Part shown: piece by piece, positions 52,201 through 64,000 of the stretch
Layout of the letters: every line of letters begins with the position of its first letter
Numbering within the stretch: position 1 is the first letter of the stretch
Source of the DNA: Coriaria nepalensis
Lineage: Eukaryota; Streptophyta; Magnoliopsida; Cucurbitales; Coriariaceae
DNA: 64,000 bases
NCBI GenBank assembly: GCA_027186245.1
Contig: CP114482.1
Location: 26,059,209 to 26,123,208, forward strand
Direction: 5' to 3'
The notes under the pieces: generated by a model
What the model saw: only the letters and a program-made list of their open reading frames with translations
What the model was told of the DNA's origin: nothing
Database searches by the model: none
Translations under genes and position numbers: made by a program

Positions 52201-53960
52201 GTTGCCATCAATCGATCAACTGCAAGTTATGCACGAAAGTCACGTTTAAATGCCGAATTTCATACGAAGTGATTTAGAATGATTTACTGACTAAAAGAGA
52301 CGCAAAAATATGACTTGAACGCTAAAAAAGGCATAGTTGCGATCAGTAGATCAATTACAAGTTATGTACGAAAGTCGCGTTTTAAATGCAAAAAGAGAAT
52401 TGGTTCGAAGTGCCTTCAAACAATTTAATGATTGAAAAGACTGAGTGATATGCTTTTTAATGCTAAAATAATGCATTGTTGTCTTCAATAGATTAATTGC
52501 AAGTTATGTAATAAAATAATGGTTGAAAGGCGAAAATAGAATTCGGTCGAATTAATTTAGAATGATTTAAAGACTAAAAGAGACTCAATGACATGACTTT
52601 AAGGCTAAACAAATGCATTGTTGCCTTCAATAGATCAACTGCAAGTTACGCTCGAAAGTCATGTTTAAAGGCCGAATTTCGTTCGAAGTGATTTAGAATG
52701 ATTTACTGACTAAAAGAGACGCAAAAATATGACTTGAACGCTAAAAAAGGCAAAGTTGCGATCAGTAGATCAATTGCAAGTGATGCACGAAAGTCGCGTT
52801 TTAAATGCAAAAAGAGAATTGGTTCGAACTTCCTTCAAACAATTTAATGATTGAAAAGACTGAGTGATATGCTTTTTAATGCTAAAATAATGCATTGTTG
52901 TCTTCAATAGATTAATTGCAAGTTATGTAAGAAAATAATGTTTGAAGGGCAAAAATAGAATTCGTTCGAAATAATTTAGAATGATTTAATGACTAGAAGA
53001 CACTCAGTGACATGATTTTATGGCTAAATAAATGCATTGTTGCCATCAATCGATCAACTGCAAGTTATGCACGAAAGTCACGTTTCAATGCCGAATTTCA
53101 TACGAAGTGATTTAGAATGATTTACTGACTAAAAGAGACGCAAAAATATGACTTGAACGCTAAAAAAGGCATAGTTGCGATCAGTAGATCAATTGCAAGT
53201 TATGTACGGAAGTCGCGTTTTAAATGCAAAAAGAGAATTGGTTCGAAGTGCCTTCAAACAATTTAATGATTGAAAAGACTGAGTGATATGCTTTTTAATG
53301 CTAAAATAATGCATTGTTGTCTTCAATAGATTAATTGCAAGTTATGTAAGAAAATAATGGTTGAAAGGCGAAAATAGAATTCGGTCGAATTAATTTAGAA
53401 TGATTTAAAGACTAAAAGAGACTCAATGACATGACTTAAAGGCTAAACAAATGCATTTTTGCCTTCAATAGAACAACTACAAGTTACGCACGAAAGTCAT
53501 GTTTAAATTCCGAATTTCGTTCGAAGTGATTTAGAATGATTTACTGACTAAAAGAGACGCAAAAATATGAATTGAACGCTAAAAAATGCATAGTTGCCAT
53601 CAATAGATCAATTGCAAGTTATGCACGAAAGTCGCGTTTTAAATGCAAAAAGAGAATTGGTTCGAAGTGCCTTCAAACAATTTAATGATTGAAAAGACTG
53701 AGTGATATGCTTTTTAATGCTAAAATAATGCATTGTTGTCTTCAATAGATTAATTGCAAGTTATGTAAGAAAATAATGTTTGAAAGGCGAAAATAGAATT
53801 CGGTCGAATTAATTTAGAATGATTTAATGACTAAAAGAGAATCAATGAGATGTCTTTAAGGCTAAACAAATCCATTGTTGCCTTCAATAGATCAACTGCA
53901 AGTTACGCACGAAAGTTATGTTTAAAGGCCGAATTTCGTTCGAAGTGATTTAGAATGATT
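49281..53960 (+). repeat. Trimer domain with 3-trimer and 2-trimer spaced repeats
   Basis: About 49940-50690 recurs at 51197-51947, 1257 bp away. Shared variants are GTTACGGACGAAAG (50131 and 51388), AATGCATAAAGAG, TTTAAAGATTGAAAAGTC (50329 and 51586), AAACGAATGC and GAATTATTTACTG. About 52130-52400 recurs at 52968-53238, 838 bp away, with GACTAGAAGACACTCAGTG, TTTTATGGCTAAATAAATG and GCGATCAGTAG. Confidence 0.82.
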
Positions 53961-56900
53961 TACTGACTAAAAGAGACGCAAAAATATGACTTGAACGCTA
54001 AAAAATGCATAGTTGCCATCAATAGATCAATTGCAAGTTATGCACGAAAGTCGCGTTTTAAATGCATAAAGAGAATTGGTTCGAAGTGCCTTCAAACAAT
54101 TTAAGGATTGAAAAGTCTGAGTGATATGCTTTTTAATGCTAAAATAATATATTGTTGTCTTCAATAGATTAATTACAAGTTATGTAAGAAAATAATGTTT
54201 GAAGGGCAAAAATAGAATTCGTTCGAATTAATTTAGAATGAATTAAAGACTAAAAGAGACTCAATGACATGACTTTAAGGCTAAACGAATGCATTGTTGC
54301 CTTAAATAGATCAACTGCAAGTTACGCACGAAAGTCATGTTTAAATGCCGAATTTCATACGAAGTGATTTAGAATGATTTACTGACTAAAAGAGATGCAA
54401 AAATATGACTTGAACGTTAAAAAATGCATAGTTGCCTTCAATAGATCAATTGCAAGTTATGCACGAAAGTCGCGTTTTAAATGCAAAAAGAGAATTGGTT
54501 CGAAGTGCCTTCAAACAATTTAACGATTGAAAAGACTTAGTCATATGCTTTTTAATGCTAAAATAATGCATTGTTGTCTTCAATAGATTAATTACAAGTT
54601 ATGTAAGAAAATAATGTTTGAAGGGCGAAAATAGAATTCGTTCGAAATAATTTAGAATGATTTAATGACTAGAAATCACTCAGTGACATGATTTTATGGC
54701 TAAATAAATGCATTGTTGCCATCAATCGATCAACTGCAAGTTATGCACGAAAGTCACGTTTAAATGCCGAATTTCATACGAAGTGATTTAGAATGATTTA
54801 CTGACTAAAAGAGACGCAAAAATATGACTTGAACGCTAAAAAATGCATAGTTGCCATCAATAGATCAATTGCAAGTTGTGCACGAAAGTCGCGTTTTAAA
54901 TGCTAAAAGAAAATTGGTACGAAGTGCCTTCAAACAATTTAATGATTGAAAAGACTGAGTGATATGCTTTTTAATGCTAAAATAATGCATTGTTGTCTTC
55001 AATAGATTAATTGCAAGTTATGTAAGAAAATAATGTTTGAAGGGCAAAACTAGAATTCGGTCGAATTAATTTAGAATGATTTAATGACTAAAAGAGACTC
55101 AATGACATGTCTTTAAGGCTAAACAAATGCATTGTTGCCTTCAATAGATCAACTGCAAGTTACGCACGAAAGTCATGTTTAAATGCCGAATTTCATACGA
55201 AGTGATTCAGAATGATTTACTGACTAAAAGAGACGCAACCATATGACTTGAACGTTAAAAAATGCATAGTTGCCATCAATAGATCAATGGCAAGTTATGC
55301 ACGAAAGTCGCGTTTTAAATGCAAAAAGAGAATTGGTTCGAAGTGCCTTCAAACAATTTAATGTTTGAAAAGTCTGAGTGATATGCTTTTTAATGCTAAA
55401 ATAATATATTGTTGTCTTCAATAGATTAATTACAAGTTAGGTAAGAAAATAATGTTTGAAGGGCGAAAATAGAATTCGTTCGAATTAATTTAGAATGAAT
55501 TAAAGACTAAAAGAGACTCAATGACATGACTTTAAGGCTAAACAAATGCATTGTTGCCTTAAATAGATCAACTGCAAGTTACGCACGAAAGTCATGTTTA
55601 AATGCCGAATTTCATAGGAAGTGATTTAGAATGATTTACTGACTAAAAGAGACGCAAAAATATGACTTGAACGCTAAAAAATGCATAGTTGCCATCAATA
55701 GATCAATTGCAAGTTATGCACGAAAGTCGCGTTTTAAATGCAAAAAGAGAATTCGTTCGAAGTGCCTTCAAACAATTTAAGGATTGAAAAGTCTGAGTGA
55801 TATGCTTTTTAATGCTAAAATAATATATTGTTGTCTTCAATAGATTAATTACAAGTTATGTAAGAAAATAATGTTTGAAGGGCAAAAATAGAATTCGTTC
55901 GAAGTGATTTAGAATGATTTAAAGACTAAAAGAGACTCAATGACATGACTTTAAGGCTGAACAAATGCATTGTTGCCTTCAATAGAACAACTATAAGTTA
56001 CGCACGAAAGTTATGTTTAAAGGCCGAATTTCGTTCGAAGTGATTTAGAATGATTTACTGACTAAAAGAGACGCAAAAATATGAATTGAACGCTAAAAAA
56101 TGCATAGTTGCCATCAATAGATCAATTGCAAGTTATGCACGAAATTCGCGTTTTAAATGCAAAAAGAGAATTGGTTCGAAGTGCCTTCAAACAATTTAAG
56201 GATTGAAAAGTCTGAGTGATATGCTTTTTAATGCTAAAATAATATATTGTTGTCTTCAATAGATTAATTACAAGTTATGTAAGAAAATAATGTTTGAAGG
56301 GCAAAAATAGAATTCGTTCGAATTAATTTAGAATGAATTAAAGACTAAAAGAGACTCAATGACATGACTTTAAGGCTAAACGAATGCATTGTTGCCTTAA
56401 ATAGATCAACTGCAAGTTACGCACGAAAGTCATGTTTAAATGCCGAATTTCATACGAAGTGATTTAGAATGATTTACTGACTAAAAGAGATGCAAAAATA
56501 TGACTTGAACGTTAAAAAATGCATAGTTGCCTTCAGTAGATCAATTGCAAGTTATGCACGAAAGTCGCGTTTTAAATGCAAAAAGAGAATTGGTTCGAAC
56601 TGCCTTCAAACAATTTAATGATTGAAAAGACTGAGTGATATGCTTTTTAACGCTAAAATAATGCATTGTTGTCTTCAATAGATTAATTGCAAGTTATGTA
56701 AGAAAATAATGGTTGAAAGGCGAAAATAGAATTCGGTCGAATTAATTTAGAATGATTTAAAGACTAAAAGAGACTCAATGACATGACTTTAAGGCTAAAC
56801 AAATGCATTGTTGCCTTCAATAGATCAACTGCAAGTTACGCACGAAAGTCATGTTTAAATGCCGAATTTCATAGGAAGTGATTTAGAATGATTTACTGAC

Positions 56901-59900
56901 TAAAAGAGACGCAAAAATATGACTTGAACGCTAAAAAATGCATAGTTGCCATCAATAGATCAATTGCAAGTTATGCACGAAAGTCGCGTTTTAAATGCAA
57001 AAAGAGAATTGGTTCGAAGTGCCTTCAAACAATATAATGATTGAAAAGACTGAGTGATATGCTTTTTAATGCTAAAATAATGCATTGTTGTCTTCAATAG
57101 ATTAATTGCAAGTTATGTAAGAAAATAATGGTTGAAAGGCGAAAATAGAATTCGGTCGAATTAATTTAGAATGATTTAAAGACTAAAAGAGACTCAATGA
57201 CATGACTTAAAGGCTAAACAAATGCATTTTTGCCTTCAATAGAACAACTACAAGTTACGCACGAAAGTCATGTTTAAAGTCCGAATTGCGTTCGAAGTGA
57301 TTTAGAATGATTTACTGACTAAAAGAGACGCAAAAATATGAATTGAACGCTAAAAAATGCATAGTTGCCATCAATAGATCAATTGCAAGTTATGCACGAA
57401 AGTCACGTTTTAAATGCAAAAAGAGAATTGGTTCGAAGTGCCTTCAAACAATTTAATGATTGAAAAGACTGAGTGATATGCTTTTTAATGCTAAAATAAT
57501 GCATTGTTGTCTTCAATAGATTAATTGCAAGTCATGTAAGAAAATAATGTTTGAAAGGCGAAAATAGAATTCGGTCGAATTAATTTAGAATGATTTAATG
57601 ACTAAAAGAGAATCAATGAGATGTCTTTAAGGCTAAACAAATGCATTGTTGCCTTCAATAGATCAACTGCAAGTTACGCACGAAAGTCATGTTTAAATGC
57701 CAAATTTCATACGAAGTGATTTAGAATGATTTACTGACTAAAAGAGATGCAACCATATGACTTGAACGCTAAAAAAGGCATAGTTGCCATCAATAGATCA
57801 ATTGCAAGTTATGCACGAAAGTCGCGTTTTAAATGCAAAAAGAGAATTGGTTCGAAGTGCCTTCAAACAATTTAAGGATTGAAAAGTCTGAGTGATATGC
57901 TTTTTAATGCTAAAATAATATATTGTTGTCTTCAATAGATTAATTACAAGTTATGTAAGAAAATAATGTTTGAAGGGCAAAAATAGAATTCGTTCGAATT
58001 AATTTAGAATGAATTAAAGACTAAAAGAGACTCAATGACATGACTTTAAGGCTAAACAAATGCATTGTTGCCTTCAATAGATCAACTGCAAGTTACGCAC
58101 GAAAGTTATGTTTAAAGGCCGAATTTCGTTCGAAGTGATTTAGAATGATTTACTGACTAAAAGAGACGCAAAAATATGACTTGAACGCTAAAAAATGCAT
58201 AGTTGCCATCAATAGATCAATTGCAAGTTATGCACGAAAGTCGCGTTTTAAATGCAAAAAGAGAATTGGTTCGAAGTGCCTTCAAACAATTTAAGGATTG
58301 AAAAGTCTGAGTGATATGCTTTTTAATGCTAAAATAATATATTGTTGTCTTCAATAGATTAATTACAAGTTATGTAAGAAAATAATGTTTGAAGGGCAAA
58401 AATAGAATTCGTTCGAATTAATTTAGAATGAATTAAAGACTAAAAGAGACTCAATGACATGACTTTAAGGCTAAACGAATGCATTGTTGCCTTAAATAGA
58501 TCAACTGCAAGTTACGCACGAAAGTCATGTTTAAATGCCGAATTTCATACGAAGTGATTTAGAATGATTTACTGACTAAAAGAGATGCAAAAATATGACT
58601 TGAACGTTAAAAAATGCATAGTTGCCTTCAATAGATCAATTGCAAGTTATGCACGAAAGTCGCGTTTTAAATGCAAAAAGAGAATTGGTTCGAAGTGCCT
58701 TCAAACAATTTAACGATTGAAAAGACTTAGTCATATGCTTTTTAATGCTAAAATAATGCATTGTTGTCTTCAATAGATTAATTACAAGTTATGTAAGAAA
58801 ATAATGTTTGAAGGGCGAAAATAGAATTCGTTCGAAATAATTTAGAATGATTTAATGACTAGAAATCACTCAGTGACATGATTTTATGGCTAAATAAATG
58901 CATTGTTGCCATCAATCGATCAACTGCAAGTTATGCACGAAAGTCACGTTTAAATGCCGAATTTCATACGAAGTGATTTAGAATGATTTACTGACTAAAA
59001 GAGACGCAAAACTATGACTTGAACGCTAAAAAATGCATAGTTGCCATCAATAGATCAATTGCAAGTTGTGCACGAAAGTCGCGTTTTAAATGCTAAAAGA
59101 AAATTGGTACGAAGTGCCTTCAAACAATTTAATGATTGAAAAGACTGAGTGATATGCTTTTTAATGCTAAAATAATGCATTGTTGTCTTCAATAGATTAA
59201 TTACAAGTTAGGTAAGAAAATAATGTTTGAAGGGCGAAAATAGAATTCGTTCGAATTAATTTAGAATGAATTAAAGACTAAAAGAGACTCAATGACATGA
59301 CTTTAAGGCTAAACAAATGCATTGTTGCCTTAAATAGATCAACTGCAAGTTACGCACGAAAGTCATGTTTAAAGGCCGAATTTCGTTCGAAGTGATTTAG
59401 AATGATTTACTGACTAAAAGAGATGCAAAAATATGACTTGAACGCTAAAAAAGGCAAAGTTGCGATCAATAGATCAATTGCAAGTGATGTACGAAAGTCG
59501 CGTTTTAAATGCAAAAAGAGAATTGGTTCGAAGTGCCTTCAAACAATTTAATGATTGAAAAGACTGAGTGATATGCTTTTTAATGCTAAAATAATGCATT
59601 GTTGTCTTTAATAGATTAATTGCAAGTTATGTAAGAAAATAATGGTTGAAAGGCGAAAATAGAATTCGGTCGAATTAATTTAGAATGATTTAAAGACTAA
59701 AAGAGACTCAATGACAAGACTTTAAGGCTAAACGAATGCATTGTTGCCTTCAATAGATCAACTGCAAGTTACGCACGAAAGTCATGTTTAAAGGCCGAAT
59801 TTCGTTCGAAGTGATTTAGAATGATTTACTGACTAAAAGAGACGCAAAAATATGACTTGAACGCTAAAAAATGCATAGTTGCGATCAATAGATCAATTGC

Positions 59901-62900
59901 AAGTGATGCATGAAAGTCGCGTTTTAAATGCAAAAAGAGAATTGGTTCGAACTTCCTTCAAACAATTTAATGATTGAAAAGACTGAGTGATATGCTTTTT
60001 AATGCTAAAATAATGCATTGTTGTCTTCAATAGATTAATTACAAGTTAGGTAAGAAAATAATGTTTGAAGGGCGAAAATAGAATTCGTTCGAATTAATTT
60101 AGAATGAATTAAAGACTAAAAGAGACTCAATGACATGACTTTAAGGCTAAACAAATGCATTGTTGCCTTAAATAGATCAACTGCAAGTTACGCACGAAAG
60201 TCATGTTTAAATGCCGAATTTCATAGGAAGTGATTTAGAATGATTTACTGACTAAAAGAGACGCAAAAATATGACTTGAACGCTAAAACATGCATAGTTG
60301 CCATCAATAGATCAATTGCAAGTTATGCACGAAAGTCGCGTTTTAAATGCAAAAAGAGAATTGGTTCGAAGTGCCTTCAAACAATTTAAGGATTGAAAAG
60401 TCTGATCGATATGCTTTTTAATGCTAAAATAATATATTGTTGTCTTCAATAGATTAATTACAAGTTATGTAAGAAAATAATGTTTGAAGGGCAAAAATAG
60501 AATTCGTTCGAATTAATTTAGAATGAATTAAAGACTAAAAGAGACTCAATGACATGACTTTAAGGCTAAACAAATGCATTGTTGCCTTCAATAGATCAAT
60601 TGGAAGTTACGCACGAAAGTTATGTTTAAAGGCCGAATTTCGTTCGAAGTGATTTAGAATGATTTACTGACTAAAAGAGACGCAAAAATATGACTTGAAC
60701 GCTAAAAAAGGCAAAGTTGCGATCAATAGATCAATTGCAAGTGATGTACGAAAGTCGCGTTTTAAATGCAAAAAGAGAATTGGTTCGAAGTGCCTTCAAA
60801 CAATTTAATGATTGAAAAGACTGAGTGATATGCTTTTTAATGCTAAAATAATGCATTGTTGTCTTCAATAGATTAATTGCAAGTTATGTAAGAAAATAAT
60901 GGTTGAAAGGCGAAAATAGAATTCGGTCGAATTAATTTAGAATGATTTAAAGACTAAAAGAGACTCAATGACAAGACTTTAAGGCTAAACGAATGCATTG
61001 TTGCCTTCAATAGATCAACTGCAAGTTACGCACGAAAGTCATGTTTAAAGGCCGAATTTCGTTCGAAGTGATTTAGAATGATTTACTGACTAAAAGAGAC
61101 GCAAAAATATGACTTGAACGCTAAAAAATGCATAGTTGCGATCAATAGATCAATTGCAAGTGATGCATGAAAGTCGCATTTTAAATGCAAAAAGAGAATT
61201 GGTTCGAACTTCCTTCAAACAATTTAATGATTGAAAAGACTGAGTGATATGCTTTTTAATGCTAAAATAATGCATTGTTGTCTTCAATAGATTAATTGCA
61301 AGTTATGTAAGAAAATAATGTTTGAAAGGCGAAAATAGAATTCGGTCGAATTAATTTAGAATGATTTAAAGACTAAAAGAGACTCAATGACATGACTTAA
61401 AGGCTAAACAAATGCATTTTTGCCATCAATAGAACAACTACAAGTTATGCACGAAAGTCATGTTTAAAGTCCGAATTTCGTTCGATGTGATTTAGAATGA
61501 TTTACTGACTAAAAGAGACGCAAAAATATGAATTGAACGCTAAAAAATGCATACTTGCCATCAATAGATCAATTGCAAGTTATGCACGAAAGTCGCGTTT
61601 TAAATGCAAAAAGAGAATTGGTTCGAAGTGCCTTCAAACAATTTAAGGATTGAAAAGTCTGAGTGATATGCTTTTTAATGCTAAAATAATATATTGTTGT
61701 CTTCAATAGATTAATTACAAGTTAGGTAAGAAAATAATGTTTGAAGGGCAAAAATAGAATTCGTTCGAATTAATTTAGAATGAATTAAAGACTAAAAGAG
61801 ACTCAATGACATGACTTTAAGGCTAAACAAATGCATTGTTGCCTTAAATAGATCAACTGCAAGTTACGCACGAAAGTCATGTTTAAATGCCGAATTTCAT
61901 AGGAAGTGATTTAGAATGATTTACTGACTAAAAGAGACGCAAAAATATGACTTGAACGCTAAAAAATGCAGAGTTGCCATCAATAGATCAATTGCAAGTT
62001 ATGCACGAAAGTCGCGTTTTAAATGCAAAAAGAGAATTGGTTCGAAGTGCCTTCAAACAATTTAAGGATTGAAAAGTCTGAGTGATATGCTTTTTAATGC
62101 TAAAATAATATATTGTTGTCTTCAATAGATTAATTACAAGTTATGTAAGAAAATAATGTTTGAAGGGCAAAAATAGAATTCGTTCGAATTAATTTAGAAT
62201 GAATTAAAGACTAAAAGAGACTCAATGACATGACTTTAAGGCTAAACAAATGCATTGTTGCGTTAAATAGATCAACTGCAAGTTACGCACGAAAGTCATG
62301 TTTAAAGGCCGAATTTCGTTCGAAGTGATTTAGAATGATTTACTGACTAAAAGAGACGCAAAAATATGACTTGAACGCTAAAAAAGGCAAAGTTGCGATC
62401 AATAGATCAATTGCAAGTGATGCATGAAAGTCGTGTTTTAAATTCAAAAAGAGAATTGGTTCGAAGTGCCTTCAAAAAATTTAATGATTGAAAAGACTGA
62501 GTGATATGCTTTTTAACGCTAAATAATGCATTGTTGTCTTCAATAGATTAATTACAAGTTATGTAAGAAAAAAATGTTTGAAGGGCAAAAATAGAATTCG
62601 TTCGAATTAATTTAGAATGATTTAGAGACTAAACGAGACTCAATGACATGACTTTAAGGCTAAATAAATGCATTGTTGCCTTCAATAGATCAACTGCAAG
62701 TTACGCACGAAAGTCATGTTTAAATGCCGAATTTCATAGGAAGTGATTTAGAATGATTTACTGACTAAAAGAGAGGCAAAAATATGGCTTGAACGTTAAA
62801 AAATGCATAGTTGCCATCAATAGATCAATGGCATGTTATGCACGCAAGTCGCGTTTTAAATGCAAAAAGAGAATTGGTTCGAAGTGCCTTCAAAAAATTT

Positions 62901-64000
62901 AATGATTGAAAAGACTGAGTGATATGCTTTTTAACGCTAAAATAATGCATTGTTGTCTTCAATAGATTAATTACAAGTTATGTAAGAAAATAATGTTTGA
63001 AGGGCGAAAATAGAATTCGTTCGAAATAATTTAGAATGATTTAATGACTAGAAATCACTCAGTGACATGATTTTATGGCTAAATAAATGCATTGTTGCCA
63101 TCAATCGATCAACTGCAAGTTATGCACGAAAGTCACGTTTAAATGCCGAATTTCATACGAAGTGATTTAGAATGATTTACTGACTAAAAGAGACGCAAAA
63201 CTATGACTTGAACGCTAAAAAATGCATAGTTGCCATCAATAGATCAATTGCAAGTTGTGCACGAAAGTCGCGTTTTAAATGCTAAAAGAAAATTGGTACG
63301 AAGTGCCTTCAAACAATTTAATGATTGAAAAGACTGAGTGATATGCTTTTTAATGCTAAAATAATGCATTGTTGTCTTCAATAGATTAATTACAAGTTAG
63401 GTAAGAAAATAATGTTTGAAGGGCGAAAATAGAATTCGTTCGAATTAATTTAGAATGAATTAAAGACTAAAAGAGACTCAATGACATGACTTTAAGGCTA
63501 AACAAATGCATTGTTGCCTTAAATAGATCAACTGCAAGTTACGCACGAAAGTCATGTTTAAAGGCCGAATTTCGTTCGAAGTGATTTAGAATGATTTACT
63601 GACTAAAAGAGATGCAAAAATATGACTTGAACGCTAAAAAAGGCAAAGTTGCGATCAATAGATCAATTGCAAGTGATGTACGAAAGTCGCGTTTTAAATG
63701 CAAAAAGAGAATTGGTTCGAAGTGCCTTCAAACAATTTAATGATTGAAAAGACTGAGTGATATGCTTTTTAATGCTAAAATAATGCATTGTTGTCTTTAA
63801 TAGATTAATTGCAAGTTATGTAAGAAAATAATGGTTGAAAGGCGAAAATAGAATTCGGTCGAATTAATTTAGAATGATTTAAAGACTAAAAGAGACTCAA
63901 TGACAAGACTTTAAGGCTAAACGAATGCATTGTTGCCTTCAATAGATCAACTGCAAGTTACGCACGAAAGTCATGTTTAAAGGCCGAATTTCGTTCGAAG
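53961..64000 (+). repeat. Trimer domain with a 10-trimer spaced repeat (4190 bp)
   Basis: The variant ACTAGAAATCACTCAGTG recurs with AGAAATCACT at 54671, 58861 and 63050, spaced 4190 and 4189 bp (10 trimers; the last interval includes the one-base loss near 62523). About 54080-55000 matches 58270-59190. About 58750-59811 matches 62939-64000, including the private GACAAGACTTTAAGG and TAAACGAATGC, so the second match runs off the window. C monomers with AAGGATTGAAAAGTCTGAG and AATAATATATTG are frequent here and near 42-44 kb, and I did not see that combination in the first 40 kb. Confidence 0.83.

Larger units (their letters stand above)
1..64000 (+). repeat. Satellite DNA array filling the window
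   Basis: Every stretch I read is a diverged copy of a monomer of about 135-144 bp in head-to-tail orientation. Landmarks recurring in each monomer are a GAATT-type start, a TGATTTA(A/C)TGAC-like block, an ATGCAT core followed by GTTG and CTTCAATAGAT, then a TGCAAGTTA block. Monomers are grouped first as tetramers (569 bp) and then as trimers (419 bp). There is no stretch over 300 bases that is anything else: no coding region, transposon, rRNA, tRNA, telomeric repeat or unique sequence. This suggests eukaryotic centromeric or pericentromeric heterochromatin; that location is inference. The family and species are not recognised. Confidence 0.97.
2266..64000 (+). repeat. Trimeric higher-order repeat array, 419 bp unit (A-B-C)
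   Basis: The unit is A (135 bp, starts GAATTCG), B (142 bp, starts GAATTTC) and C (142 bp, usually starts GAATTGG). The first A starts at 2266 and the last at 63851, which is 61585 bp, or 147 x 419 minus 8. The indels I can see sum to that value. One-base losses lie near 2541, 7570, 13010, 16715, 17967, 20067, 41853 and 62523. A two-base loss lies near 30941. One-base gains lie near 42202 and 43879. The array ends in a full A (63851-63985) and the first 15 bases of a B, so it runs past the window. Confidence 0.96.

Noticed and set aside
1..64000. CRISPR-like array of regularly spaced repeats
   Set aside because: The units are contiguous diverged monomers of 135-144 bp with no unique spacers and no cas genes; higher-order satellite structure explains it.
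1..64000. Regular palindromic sites (GAATTC, ATGCAT, TTCGAA, TTTAAA) as regulatory operators
   Set aside because: They occur at fixed positions because the monomer repeats. They are useful as restriction landmarks, for example a 419 bp EcoRI ladder, but nothing shows regulation.
1..64000. Assignment to a named satellite family or species
   Set aside because: I do not recognise the monomer, and AT richness and monomer size fit many plants and animals. A database search with the A, B and C monomers would decide.

Overview
The whole 64 kb window is tandem satellite DNA. I find no gene, RNA gene, transposon, microsatellite block or sequence gap. The array is AT-rich (one A monomer counted by hand has 46 G+C in 135 bases), and every monomer I read has the same orientation. 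This size and organisation are typical of centromeric or pericentromeric heterochromatin in a eukaryote. I do not recognise the satellite family and cannot name the species. The only open frames are short (60-67 codons), on the minus strand, and recur because the repeat recurs.

Layout. (1) Positions 1 to about 2050 hold a tetrameric higher-order repeat of 569 bp, made of four diverged monomers of 141, 144, 142 and 142 bp. (2) A chimeric monomer at 1984-2123 switches in register to a second organisation. (3) From there to the end runs a trimeric higher-order repeat of 419 bp: A (135 bp), B (142 bp), C (142 bp). From the first A monomer at 2266 to the last at 63851 there are 147 complete trimers. 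Their summed length is only 8 bp short of 147 x 419, and I can place the small indels that produce that difference.

The trimers are themselves arranged in larger units whose spacing is always a whole number of trimers, give or take those indels. At 2058-14634 there are three copies of a 13-trimer unit (5446 bp), the first missing exactly one trimer and the third truncated. At 14691 to about 22100 there are four copies of a 5-trimer unit (2094 bp), the last carrying one extra trimer. At about 22.2-45 kb the trimers are more uniform and carry four separate tandem duplications of 4 trimers (1676-1677 bp). At about 45-64 kb there are copies spaced 7, 3, 2 and 10 trimers apart, with a distinct C-monomer subtype. 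This pattern is what repeated unequal exchange or amplification in register would leave.

The most useful points for follow-up are the tetramer-to-trimer switch, the nested super-repeats, the single-trimer deletion and duplication events, differences concentrated at CG sites that look like deamination, and a partial match to the CENP-B box in many B monomers.
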